Source of the DNA: Enterobacteriaceae bacterium UBA7338
GTDB taxonomy: Bacteria; Pseudomonadota; Gammaproteobacteria; Enterobacterales; Enterobacteriaceae
Assembly: GCA_002480085.1 (NCBI GenBank)
Contig: DKPJ01000009.1
Coordinates: forward strand, 99,419 to 135,166
Direction of reading: 5' to 3'
Length of the DNA: 35,748 nt
Made by a program: the position numbers and the translations under genes. This document shows positions 17,556 to 24,722 of the stretch, piece after piece. Every line of letters starts with the position of its first letter. The first letter of the stretch is position 1. The notes beneath the pieces are model-generated. The model was not told the origin of the DNA. It saw nothing but the letters and a program-made list of their open reading frames with translations, and made no database searches.

Positions 17556-18431
17556 TCAGGAGACGTGTTGCTGCGGGCGACGGCGGTACGCCCAGACCAT
17601 CATCAGCGCGCCCGCAATAATCATTGGGATAGAGAGGATCTGGCCCATGCTGATGTACTGCACCCACTCGCCGGTAAACTGCGCGTCCGGCTGGCGGAAG
17701 AACTCCACGATGATGCGGAATGCGCCATAGCCGATCAGGAACAGACCTGATACCGACCCCATCGGGCGCGGCTTGCGAATAAATAGGTTAAGGATGATAA
17801 ACAGTACGACCCCCTCTAACGCCAGCTCATAGAGCTGTGAAGGGTGGCGCGGCAGTACGCCATAGGTGTCAAAAATAGTCTGCCACTCCGGATGCGAAGG
17901 CAGCAGCGCCATATCTTCGCCGCGGGAGTTAGGGAAGAGCATCGCCAGCGGGAAGCTCGGGTCAACGCGGCCCCACAGCTCGCCGTTGATAAAGTTACCC
18001 AGCCGTCCGGCACCCAACCCGAACGGGATCAGCGGCGCAATAAAGTCGGAGACCTGGAAGAAGGTGCGCTTCGTGCGTTTCGCAAAGATGATCATCACCA
18101 CGATCACCCCGACCAGGCCGCCGTGGAAGGACATGCCGCCGTCCCAGACGCGGAACAGATAGAGCGGATCCTGAATAAAGGTCGGGAAGTTATAGAACAG
18201 CACATAGCCGATGCGTCCGCCAAGGAAGACGCCCAGGAAGCCCGCATAGAGCAGGTTTTCCACTTCGTTTTTTGTCCAGCCGCTGCCAGGACGGCTTGCG
18301 CGGCGGCCAGCCAGCCACATGGCAAAAATAAAGCCAACCAGGTACATCAAGCCGTACCAGTGCAGCGAAACCGGTCCGATCGAGAAAATTACCGGATCGA
18401 TATCGGGAAAACGCAGATATCCATTATTCAT
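17556..18431 (-). CDS. lgt: Phosphatidylglycerol-prolipoprotein diacylglyceryl transferase Lgt
   Basis: Inner-membrane enzyme that transfers diacylglycerol from phosphatidylglycerol to the lipobox cysteine of prolipoproteins, the first step of lipoprotein maturation. It has 291 aa, the E. coli length, with about seven transmembrane helices. Key residues are H103 (SFHGG) and R143 in the Lgt signature GRLGNFINGELWGR. Clients visible in this window include YgdR and the lipoprotein at 23572-24009. It forms an operon with thyA. An extended -10 promoter candidate lies at 18518-18526, about 90 bp upstream. Confidence 0.98.
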   Translation of the reverse strand: MNNGYLRFPDIDPVIFSIGPVSLHWYGLMYLVGFIFAMWLAGRRASRPGSGWTKNEVENLLYAGFLGVFLGGRIGYVLFYNFPTFIQDPLYLFRVWDGGMSFHGGLVGVIVVMIIFAKRTKRTFFQVSDFIAPLIPFGLGAGRLGNFINGELWGRVDPSFPLAMLFPNSRGEDMALLPSHPEWQTIFDTYGVLPRHPSQLYELALEGVVLFIILNLFIRKPRPMGSVSGLFLIGYGAFRIIVEFFRQPDAQFTGEWVQYISMGQILSIPMIIAGALMMVWAYRRRPQQHVS

Positions 18432-18484
18432 CTGTCACCACAAAGTGTTGTTATTCCGCCAAAAATCGACAGCGGTTAAGATGT

Positions 18485-18504
18485 GCGCCCGCTTAACAGG
18501 GCGC
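18485..18504. other. Hairpin in the lgt leader
   Basis: GCGCCC (18485-18490) and GGGCGC (18499-18504) can pair in the untranslated leader between the putative lgt promoter and the start codon. There is no U run, so it is not a terminator by itself; it could affect message stability. Weak evidence. Confidence 0.3.
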
Positions 18505-18517
18505 TCCAAAGCTGGGA

Positions 18518-18526
18518 ATCATAGCA
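18518..18526 (-). promoter_or_regulatory. Putative lgt promoter (extended -10)
   Basis: On the minus strand TGCTATGAT combines an extended -10 TGn with TATGAT (five of six). No good -35 is visible at 16-18 bp, which is tolerated with an extended -10. It lies in the 165-bp gap between ptsP and lgt. Confidence 0.5.
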
Positions 18527-18596
18527 TAAGCCAGGCGGGCGATTAGGGCGAAGTTGTAAAAGATCTGTATCTACCCTTTACCCGCCGCCGCTCACG

Positions 18597-20843
18597 CTAG
18601 CGTCCGCCGCGGATCAGGCCGCCCATGCCGCGACGCTCCATAAAGGCCGCCACCTGGTGGCGCACCTCGCTGGTGAACTGGGCTTCCAAAGCGCGGTTTG
18701 CCAGGGTTTCGGCATCCTCGCGATCGATATGGCGCAGCAGGTATTTAACACGGGCCACCGAGCGGCCATTCATTGAGAGGTGACGATAGCCAAGGCCAAT
18801 CAGTACCGCAACGCACATCGGATCGCCCGCCATTTCACCGCACAGGCAGAGATCGATTCCGTGGCGCTCCGTCTCCTGGGCAATCGTCGCCAGCGCCCGC
18901 AGAACGGCAGGATGCAGGCTGTCATAGAGGCTCGCCACGCGGGTGTTGTTGCGATCGACCGCCAGCAGGTACTGGGTAAGATCGTTGGTGCCAACGGAGA
19001 TAAAATCGACCCTGCTTGCCAGATGCGCCAGCATAAAGACCATCGAAGGCACCTCCAGCATCACGCCAATGCGCGGTTTGGGAATGGCATAGCCGATCAT
19101 CTCTTCAACTTCGCGTCCGGCGCGCTCAATCAGGCGACGGGCTTCGTCTATCTCTTCGATGCTGGTGACCATCGGCAGCAGGATGCTGAGGTTGCCGGTG
19201 GCGGCGTTGGCACGCAGCATGGCCCGCACCTGAATAAGAAAGATCTCCGGCTGATCGAGCGTAATACGGATCCCCCGCCAGCCAAGGCACGGGTTCTCCT
19301 CGCTGATGGGCATATAGGGCAGCTGCTTATCCGCACCGACGTCCAGCGTGCGCAGGGTAACCGGCTTCTCGTTAAACAGCTGCAACATCCCCTGGTACTG
19401 GGCTACCTGCTCCTCTTCCGAGGGGAAACCGCTTTGCAGCATAAACGGGATTTCAGTGCGGTAAAGGCCAATGCCGTCGATGCGGCTGCCGAGCTGCTCC
19501 TCATGTTCAGGGCTGAGGCCCGCGTTGAGCATCACCTTAACCCGATCGCCGCTCTTCAGCTGGGCGGGAAGGTTAACCTCATCCTCCGCGAGCTTGCTGA
19601 GTTCGTTCTCTTCGCTGATGAGACGCTGGTACTCCTGGAGCAGGATCGGCTCGGGATCGACCAGGATCTCACCCCGGTAGCCATCCACCACCAGCGTGCG
19701 GTGGTGTAGCACCGAGGGTTGGATATCGGCCCCCATCACCGTAGGAATGCCCAGCGCCCGCACCATAATAGCCGCGTGGGAGTTGGCCGCGCCGTCGCGC
19801 ACCACCACCCCTACCAGCCGATCGTGGGGCAGCTCCGCCAGCGTAGTGGCGGACAGCTCGTCGGCCACCAGCACAAAGCGCTCAGGCCAGGTATTGGGTC
19901 CCTGTAGGCTATCGTCGAGATGGAACAGCAGGCGCTGCCCCAGCGTGCGCAGGTCGCCGGCACGCTCCTTCAGGTAGCCGTCGGAAAGGGCGGCAAACTG
20001 CTCGGCAAAGCGCCCAATGACCTTTTTCACTGCCCACTCGGCCACAAAGCCGCGATCGACCTCATCAAACAGCTCGCGTCTGAGACGGGCGTCCGATAGC
20101 AGGTGGGAGTAGAGATCGAAGATGGCCGCTGTCTCTTTCTGCGCCCCGGCAGCGAAACGCTTGCTGTAGCGGCGAAACTCGCCTGCGGCCTCTTCAAGCG
20201 CGCCGGTGAGCCGTTCGCGCTCAAGGCCGGTGTCCAGCGTCGAGGCCTCGTAGACCTGCTCCATCAGCGGCAGAGTGGCATCCATCCACCCCTCGGCGAT
20301 AGCCACGCCGGGAGCGGCAGGCAGCGCACGAATGCGCGTCTGGCGATACTGACCAAACAGAGCGGCCAGCTGCGACTGGGAGAGGATGGCCGCCATCTGG
20401 GTGGCTAGCGTGACTAAAAACGACTCTTCACTCTCGTCAAACTGGCGCAGCTCGCGCTGCTGCACCACCAGCACGCCCAGCAGCTGGCGGCGCTGAATAA
20501 TCGGCACGCCAAGAAACGCACGGAACCGCTCCTCTTTTACCGAGGGAATGTATTTAAAGCTGGGGTGTTTTTGCGCGTCGGCGAGGTTAATCGGCTCCGC
20601 CAGCCTGCCTACCAGGCCAACGATACCCTGATCGAATGCGAGCGTGATGGTGCGGCCGCGCGGCTTTTTCAAACCGCGCGTCGCCATCAGGTAATAGCAG
20701 CGTCTGTCGTGATCGGCGAGGTAGACCGAACAGACTTCGGTGTCCATCGCCAGACAAATGTCCGTCACCAGAATATCCAGCGCCTCGTTAAGGCGCGGTG
20801 CGCTGGCAACTTTCTCGACTATCTCTCGCAACCGGGTGAGCAT
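18597..20843 (-). CDS. ptsP: Phosphoenolpyruvate-protein phosphotransferase PtsP (enzyme I-Ntr)
   Basis: First component of the nitrogen phosphotransfer system. It autophosphorylates from PEP and passes the phosphate to NPr (PtsO) and then EIIA-Ntr (PtsN), which regulates potassium uptake and stress responses rather than sugar import. It has 748 aa, equal to E. coli. An N-terminal GAF sensor domain (about 1-160, binds glutamine/2-oxoglutarate-type signals in the family) precedes the enzyme I module. The phosphohistidine is H356 in GAANSHAAIMVRALGIP. The PEP-binding TIM barrel carries GLYRTEIPFM, SVGTNDLTQY and the catalytic cysteine segment LCGEMAGDP. It follows rppH after 12 bp on the same strand, so the two are probably cotranscribed. 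Confidence 0.98.
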   Translation of the reverse strand: MLTRLREIVEKVASAPRLNEALDILVTDICLAMDTEVCSVYLADHDRRCYYLMATRGLKKPRGRTITLAFDQGIVGLVGRLAEPINLADAQKHPSFKYIPSVKEERFRAFLGVPIIQRRQLLGVLVVQQRELRQFDESEESFLVTLATQMAAILSQSQLAALFGQYRQTRIRALPAAPGVAIAEGWMDATLPLMEQVYEASTLDTGLERERLTGALEEAAGEFRRYSKRFAAGAQKETAAIFDLYSHLLSDARLRRELFDEVDRGFVAEWAVKKVIGRFAEQFAALSDGYLKERAGDLRTLGQRLLFHLDDSLQGPNTWPERFVLVADELSATTLAELPHDRLVGVVVRDGAANSHAAIMVRALGIPTVMGADIQPSVLHHRTLVVDGYRGEILVDPEPILLQEYQRLISEENELSKLAEDEVNLPAQLKSGDRVKVMLNAGLSPEHEEQLGSRIDGIGLYRTEIPFMLQSGFPSEEEQVAQYQGMLQLFNEKPVTLRTLDVGADKQLPYMPISEENPCLGWRGIRITLDQPEIFLIQVRAMLRANAATGNLSILLPMVTSIEEIDEARRLIERAGREVEEMIGYAIPKPRIGVMLEVPSMVFMLAHLASRVDFISVGTNDLTQYLLAVDRNNTRVASLYDSLHPAVLRALATIAQETERHGIDLCLCGEMAGDPMCVAVLIGLGYRHLSMNGRSVARVKYLLRHIDREDAETLANRALEAQFTSEVRHQVAAFMERRGMGGLIRGGR

Positions 20844-20855
20844 GATATGTAGGGC

Positions 20856-21386
20856 TTATCCTCTTTTACGTCGCCAGGCAGGAGAGTGTTGTGGCTTAGG
20901 GGTGCTCTCTGCCAGCGCCATCACCACACTTGCAAACTCCTTCATCACCCGACGATAGACATCGCGCTTAAACGAGACGACCTGACGAACAGGATACCAG
21001 TAGCTTACCCAGCGCCAGCCATCAAACTCAGGGGTACTGCTGGTTTGCATATTGATATCCGCATCGTTGCTGATCAATTGCAAAAGAAACCACTTCTGTT
21101 TTTGGCCGATACAAACCGGCTTTGTGTCCCAACGCACCAAACGTTTTGGTAACTTGTAACGCAACCAGCTGCGGGTCGAAGCAAGAATACGCACATCCTT
21201 ACGGCTCAGCCCCACCTCTTCGAACAGCTCCCGGTACATAGCTTGCTCCGGGGACTCACCAGGGTTGATACCGCCCTGGGGAAACTGCCACGAGTGCTGA
21301 CCGAAGCGCCTGGCCCACATCACCTGGCCCTGTCGATTACAGATTACGATACCCACATTTGGGCGGTAGCCATCGTCATCAATCAC
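20856..21386 (-). CDS. rppH: RNA pyrophosphohydrolase RppH (Nudix)
   Basis: Removes pyrophosphate from 5'-triphosphorylated (or diphosphorylated) transcripts, exposing a monophosphate that stimulates RNase E decay; it also hydrolyses diadenosine polyphosphates. It has 176 aa, the E. coli length, starting MIDDDGYRPNVGIV. The Nudix box G-x5-E-x7-REUxEExGU spans residues 38-60 with E53, E56 and E57 as metal ligands. GAGG lies about 9 bases before the ATG at 21386. It is divergent from mutH across the DARS2-like intergenic region and upstream of ptsP. Confidence 0.98.
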   Translation of the reverse strand: MIDDDGYRPNVGIVICNRQGQVMWARRFGQHSWQFPQGGINPGESPEQAMYRELFEEVGLSRKDVRILASTRSWLRYKLPKRLVRWDTKPVCIGQKQKWFLLQLISNDADINMQTSSTPEFDGWRWVSYWYPVRQVVSFKRDVYRRVMKEFASVVMALAESTPKPQHSPAWRRKRG

Positions 21387-21689
21387 CGGACTACCTCAAA
21401 ATAAACTTGAATTAAACGATTGTTTCACACTCGTGAGGTACGGTAAACCACTCTCTCTATGCGCTATAACCGAATAACATTTGAATAACTCACAATTATC
21501 ACCTGAGTTATAAACAGAATGAGGGTTCCAGCCGCGGTTTTATTCACGATTTCTGTGGATAGAGTTGTGCAGAAGTATGGAATTACTCCGGGAAAACCTG
21601 GGCGACCCTGAATAATCTGTTTATCACTCAAAAAAATAATATGGGACTATTCATTAGGTTATACCACGATCCTGACGCCTGAAGCATCA

Positions 21690-21711
21690 ATATGTGATGT
21701 GTATCACATGG
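21690..21711. promoter_or_regulatory. CRP-binding site with a perfect core in the rppH-mutH region
   Basis: TGTGA (21693-21697), six bases, then TCACA (21704-21708) is an exact CRP core, extended outward by A/T on the left and AT on the right. It is 43 bp before the perfect DnaA box at 21751. It is about 300 bp from rppH and 360 bp from mutH, which is far for a simple activator site. Confidence 0.7.
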
Positions 21712-21974
21712 TCGATCCGGCAACTGATGAAAGATCGAACAGAGTCGGTTTTATCCACAGATTGTGCCACTAAGTTAAGCACAATTTGTGCGAAAATTCG
21801 ATTTTGGTCGCACGTCAAGGCTGTAAATGGAAACAGTAGTGCCGGTTTTTCTCACTTATCCCACTTTTCTGTGGATAACATGGTGTAAGATCCTGTTCAT
21901 TGTCAGTGACCAGATTTGGAAAACCTTGCGAGCCGTTGCGCAACAAACAGCGCGCAAGGGAAAAAAATCCTAAA

Positions 21975-21987
21975 AATCATTGCGTTG
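21975..21987 (+). promoter_or_regulatory. Candidate IHF site near mutH
   Basis: AATCATTGCGTTG matches the IHF consensus WATCAANNNNTTR with one mismatch and is preceded by an A-rich tract (21961-21976). IHF sites are a functional part of DARS2 in E. coli. The motif is short and degenerate, so chance is possible. Confidence 0.4.
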
Positions 21988-22066
21988 TTTATCGTGGTAG
22001 GAAAAGATCTTACGCGTTACCCCCTGTGCACTATTGCTGTTCATTTTTTAACCAGAGGTTGTTTAT

Positions 22067-22762
22067 ATGCTGCCGCTCTCCCCTTTTACTTCCCCGCCCG
22101 CTTCGGAAAGCGTTCTACTGGAGCAGGCGCAACGGCTGGCCGGGCTGACCCTTGGCGAGTTGGGGGTGCTGGCCGGTCTGTCGGTGCCGGTAGACTTCAA
22201 GCGTGATAAAGGCTGGACCGGGGTATTGCTGGAGCGCTGGCTGGGGGCGAGCGCGGGCAGCAAGCCTGAGCAGGATTTCGCCGCGCTGGGGGTAGAGCTG
22301 AAAACCATTCCGGTGGATAGCCTGGGCCGTCCGCTGGAGACCACTTTCGTCTGCGTTGCACCGCTGACCGGCAACAGCGGCGTCACCTGGGAGAGCAGCC
22401 ACGTGCGTCACAAGCTCAAGCGGGTGCTGTGGATCCCGGTAGAGGGCTCCCGGGAGATCCCCATCGCCAGCCGTCGGGTTGGCACGCCGCTGCTGTGGAG
22501 TCCCAGCGAGCGGGAAGAGCAGCAGCTGCGGATGGACTGGGAGGAGCTGATGGATCTTATCGTGCTGGGCCAGGTAGAGAGCATTACCGCCCGCCATGGC
22601 GAGGTGCTACAGCTGCGGCCCAAGGCGGCGAACAGCAAGGCGCTGACCGAGGCGGTGGGCCAGCACGGTCAGCCGATCCTCACCCTGCCGCGAGGCTTCT
22701 ACCTGAAGAAGAACTTTACCCGCGCGCTGCTGGAGCGACATTTTTTGTTGCAGGGTTATTAA
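22067..22762 (+). CDS. mutH: DNA mismatch repair endonuclease MutH
   Basis: Methyl-directed mismatch repair endonuclease that nicks the unmethylated strand at hemimethylated GATC when activated by MutS-MutL. It has 231 aa (E. coli 229). Catalytic residues are D70, E77 and K79 in QDFAALGVELKT, the D-x6-E-x-K pattern of the type II endonuclease fold. AGAGG lies about 8 bases before the ATG at 22067. It is followed by ygdQ after 63 bp. Confidence 0.98.
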   Translation: MLPLSPFTSPPASESVLLEQAQRLAGLTLGELGVLAGLSVPVDFKRDKGWTGVLLERWLGASAGSKPEQDFAALGVELKTIPVDSLGRPLETTFVCVAPLTGNSGVTWESSHVRHKLKRVLWIPVEGSREIPIASRRVGTPLLWSPSEREEQQLRMDWEELMDLIVLGQVESITARHGEVLQLRPKAANSKALTEAVGQHGQPILTLPRGFYLKKNFTRALLERHFLLQGY

Positions 22763-22767
22763 TTTTT

Positions 22768-22795
22768 TTGCCCTCGCCCGCCGCAGGCTTATAAT
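22768..22795 (+). promoter_or_regulatory. Putative ygdQ promoter
   Basis: A perfect -10 TATAAT at 22790-22795 is preceded at 16 bp by TTGCCC (22768-22773), a four-of-six -35. The predicted start of transcription is near 22802, giving a leader of about 24 bases. ygdQ can thus be expressed independently of mutH. Confidence 0.6.
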
Positions 22796-22825
22796 TAGCG
22801 CTTCTTTTTTTGGCAGGACTTTACG

Positions 22826-23539
22826 ATGTTATTTGCATGGATAACCGATCCCAACGCCTGGCTCGCGCTCGGTACGCTGACGCTGCTGGAGATTGTGCTC
22901 GGAATCGACAATATTATTTTCCTCTCTCTGGTCGTTGCTAAGCTTCCGACCGCACAGCGCAACCACGCCCGGCGTATCGGCCTGGCGGGCGCAATGCTGA
23001 TGCGTCTGGCGCTGCTGGCCTCTATCTCGTGGGTAACCCGGCTGACCACGCCGCTGTTTAGCGTTTTCGATCACGCGGTCTCCGCCCGGGATCTGATCCT
23101 GCTGCTCGGCGGCCTGTTCCTTATCTGGAAAGCCAGCAAGGAGATCCACGAGTCCATCGAAGGTGAAGAGGAGGGGCTGAAAACCAACGTTCACTCTTTC
23201 CTCGGCGCCATCGTGCAGATCATGATGCTGGATATCATCTTCAGCCTCGACTCGGTCATTACGGCGGTGGGCCTGTCGGATCACCTGTTCATTATGATGG
23301 CGGCGGTGGTGATCTCCGTCGGCGTGATGATGTTTGCTGCCCGCCCTATCGGCGAGTTTGTCGATCGTCACCCGTCGGTAAAAATGCTGGCCCTGTCGTT
23401 CCTGATCCTGGTTGGCTTTACGCTGATGCTGGAGAGTTTTGGCATCCACGTGCCGAAAGGCTACATCTATTTCGCCATGTTCTTCTCGATCGCCGTCGAG
23501 ACCCTGAACCTGTTGCGCAATAAAAAGAATCCGCTGTGA
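22826..23539 (+). CDS. ygdQ: TerC-family integral membrane protein YgdQ
   Basis: Inner-membrane protein of the TerC/Alx family (237 aa, same as E. coli YgdQ), with about seven predicted helices. The family's conserved acidic intramembrane motifs are visible in TLLEIVLGIDNIIFLS (near the N-terminus) and LDIIFSLDSVITA (mid-protein), and a cytoplasmic acidic loop IEGEEEGLK lies between. TerC relatives are linked to metal-ion (manganese) export or to metallation of secreted proteins; the substrate of YgdQ is not known to me. AGGA lies about 10 bases before the ATG. The last codons (LLRNKKNPL-stop) are duplicated at 24691-24721. Confidence 0.95.
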   Translation: MLFAWITDPNAWLALGTLTLLEIVLGIDNIIFLSLVVAKLPTAQRNHARRIGLAGAMLMRLALLASISWVTRLTTPLFSVFDHAVSARDLILLLGGLFLIWKASKEIHESIEGEEEGLKTNVHSFLGAIVQIMMLDIIFSLDSVITAVGLSDHLFIMMAAVVISVGVMMFAARPIGEFVDRHPSVKMLALSFLILVGFTLMLESFGIHVPKGYIYFAMFFSIAVETLNLLRNKKNPL

Positions 23540-23573
23540 TCTCTCGCTCCCCCGCTACGGGGGAGCCATCGCT
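23508..23573. repeat. 66-bp direct repeat, copy 1 (ygdQ 3' end plus hairpin)
   Basis: These 66 bases recur without a mismatch at 24691-24756. The copy covers the last 32 bases of ygdQ including its stop, plus a perfect hairpin with a 9-bp stem and 3-base CTA loop at 23546-23566. The first flanking base on each side differs between the copies, so 66 bp is the full extent. The two copies bracket the lipoprotein/metallopeptidase module. The layout resembles attL/attR of an element inserted at a gene end. Confidence 0.95.
23546..23566. other. Hairpin between convergent ygdQ and the lipoprotein gene
   Basis: GCTCCCCCG and CGGGGGAGC form a perfect 9-bp stem with a CTA loop, 6 bases past the ygdQ stop and 5 bases past the lipoprotein stop on the other strand. 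No T run follows in either direction, so it is a rho-independent-like barrier or stability hairpin rather than a classical terminator. Copies occur at 24729-24749 (exact) and 25033-25054 (degenerate, stem partly kept through a wobble). Confidence 0.6.
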
Positions 23574-24009
23574 ACTTACGCTGGCCCGTCGTTTCGCCTT
23601 CGTTAAGCGGTATGCTTCTAACATGCCCGTCTGAGAACTCAATCCCCGTCACCACACTTCGCTGTGGATCCCGATCGCCAGGCGCTTCCAGTATGTACTG
23701 CACGATGTACTGCCCGTTTTCCGGAAAATGATAAAAGTCAGGAGATAGACATAGGTTCCCATTTTCTACGGCCAGCATGGGTGAGTCTGTGAATTTTAAC
23801 TTTTGCGGAGGGGTGCCACGCGGATTTATGGCGATCAGAGTAGGCTGATAGCTTCCGGCATCTGGAACCTGGAAGCATATGTTTTCCCCACACTTACTCA
23901 CGGCCGCTGTTTCATCGGCTTTTAATCTGTCGCCTGAGCCGGGACAGCCAGCGAGTAAGGAGATTGAAGCAACCAGTAATAGCGGGCTAATTTTGTTAGT
24001 GCTTTTCAT
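23572..24009 (-). CDS. Putative periplasmic lipoprotein, candidate T6SS-type immunity protein
   Basis: The 145-aa product has a lipoprotein signal: charged N-terminus, hydrophobic core and lipobox LLAGC with C22 as the acylated residue. The +2 residue is Pro, not Asp, so outer-membrane sorting is expected. The mature part is a small beta-rich-looking domain with three more cysteines (near residues 40, 45 and 87). It resembles proteins I have seen described as putative T6SS immunity periplasmic lipoproteins, but I cannot search. It follows the HEMSH protein on the same strand after 8 bp, as expected for an effector then immunity order. The sequence is AT-richer than the flanking core. Its stop codon overlaps the 66-bp repeat by two bases. 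Confidence 0.7.
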   Translation of the reverse strand: MKSTNKISPLLLVASISLLAGCPGSGDRLKADETAAVSKCGENICFQVPDAGSYQPTLIAINPRGTPPQKLKFTDSPMLAVENGNLCLSPDFYHFPENGQYIVQYILEAPGDRDPQRSVVTGIEFSDGHVRSIPLNEGETTGQRK

Positions 24010-24017
24010 TATTATCC

Positions 24018-24542
24018 CTATGGGAAGTAACGCATTGTTTTATCATATTTTTGTCTAATTATAGCTTCGCTCAGATCTCCATCCAATGTAATATCCCCTC
24101 TTCGCCTGAGTATCATCCATAATGCATATCCATAATTAGTCAGAATAAAATAATCTGCAATAATCTGAGCCTGTTGCTCCATTGGGTAGCGTCTTAACGG
24201 TCGGCCATCAAGGCTATAACGATAACTGACGGCAAAGCTAACTAAGCCCCTTGCAATAACATTCATACCTCTTTCTCGCTGCCATACGTGGCTCATCTCG
24301 TGAATGAAAAGATGCCTGACGGGGTAATCTGCTATCGAGAAATCATTGGTATACCAGTATCTGAAGTACAGTTCGCCATTCGGGGTCATCGCAGTATCTT
24401 TGTTTTGCAGACCGAAAGGTAAGTAACTTCCATGATGAATCCAAACTTTGCTGTAGTGAATCGCCTCTTTAAAAACTGTTCTGGCAAGTTTAATCTCACC
24501 CAATGTAAGTAATCTGAGGCTGCCTTCCTTTTGCTCACTCAT
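24018..24542 (-). CDS. HExxH metallopeptidase-like protein, candidate T6SS/Rhs-type effector
   Basis: From the ATG at 24542 (AAAGGAGAT 5 bases upstream) the product has 174 aa; a longer reading adds nine residues across the ribosome site and is rejected. It has no signal peptide. The core motif is HEMSH at residues 81-85 with E82 as likely general base, in HLFIHEMSHVWQ. About 36 residues on, YPMEQQAQIIADYF offers E122 or D130 as a third zinc ligand, a gluzincin-like pattern. The N-terminal part (LTLGEIKLARTVF, YLPFGLQNKDTAMTPNG) resembles Vgr-related and Rhs-associated C-terminal effector domains known to me from Enterobacteriaceae. It precedes a lipoprotein that could be its immunity protein. 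No VgrG, Hcp or PAAR gene is in the window. The zinc-protease role is inferred from the motif. Confidence 0.7.
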   Translation of the reverse strand: MSEQKEGSLRLLTLGEIKLARTVFKEAIHYSKVWIHHGSYLPFGLQNKDTAMTPNGELYFRYWYTNDFSIADYPVRHLFIHEMSHVWQRERGMNVIARGLVSFAVSYRYSLDGRPLRRYPMEQQAQIIADYFILTNYGYALWMILRRRGDITLDGDLSEAIIRQKYDKTMRYFP

Positions 24543-24565
24543 ACACATCTCCTTTTTAAACCACA

Positions 24566-24585
24566 ACATTCAGGAACCTGAATGT
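24566..24585. promoter_or_regulatory. Inverted repeat upstream of the metallopeptidase-like gene
   Basis: ACATTCAGG and CCTGAATGT form perfect 9-bp arms around two bases, 24 bases before the start codon at 24542. It could be an operator for an unknown regulator or a leader hairpin near the ribosome site. The 148-bp stretch between this gene and the second 66-bp repeat holds no gene. Confidence 0.5.
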
Positions 24586-24690
24586 AAGAATTGGTTAAAA
24601 GTTAAAGGATTATGATAAATCGATGCTGAATAGCCTTTTGTAACTTTGAGTGCGCTACCAGGCATCACAGTAAGCAATCAGTGCGATATG

Positions 24691-24722
24691 ACCTGTTGCG
24701 CAATAAAAAGAATCCGCTGTGA
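24691..24722 (+). pseudogene. ygdQ: ygdQ 3' remnant (last nine codons and stop)
   Basis: This encodes only LLRNKKNPL and the stop, identical to the C-terminus of the intact ygdQ at 22826-23539. It has no start or upstream reading frame. It is the part of the 66-bp repeat that derives from ygdQ and shows that the duplication came from this gene end. Confidence 0.85.

Larger units (their letters stand above)
21508..21987. promoter_or_regulatory. DARS2-like DnaA-reactivating locus between rppH and mutH
   Basis: This is most of the 680-bp gene-free stretch 21387-22066. Perfect DnaA boxes (TTATCCACA) lie at 21751-21759 (plus) and 21870-21878 (minus). A one-mismatch box (CTATCCACA) is at 21554-21562 (minus), and two-mismatch boxes are at 21508-21516 (TTATAAACA) and 21775-21783 (TTAAGCACA). 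In E. coli the rppH(nudH)-mutH gap holds DARS2, where DnaA boxes plus IHF and Fis turn ADP-DnaA back into ATP-DnaA to promote replication initiation. The identification here rests on that shared position and the clustered boxes; which boxes form the core needs an alignment. The flanks also hold the rppH and mutH promoters. Confidence 0.8.

Noticed and set aside
21694..21888. Short frame inside the rppH-mutH gap
   Set aside because: It overlaps the CRP and DnaA boxes, has no ribosome site and no resemblance to a protein; the region is better explained as regulatory DNA.
22829..23449. 206-aa open frame opposite ygdQ
   Set aside because: His/Gln/Arg-rich antisense shadow of a conserved membrane protein gene.
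23546..23566. Integron attC-like reading of the hairpin
   Set aside because: No GTTRRRY/RYYYAAC core pair or unpaired extrahelical bases are apparent, and no integrase is present in the window.
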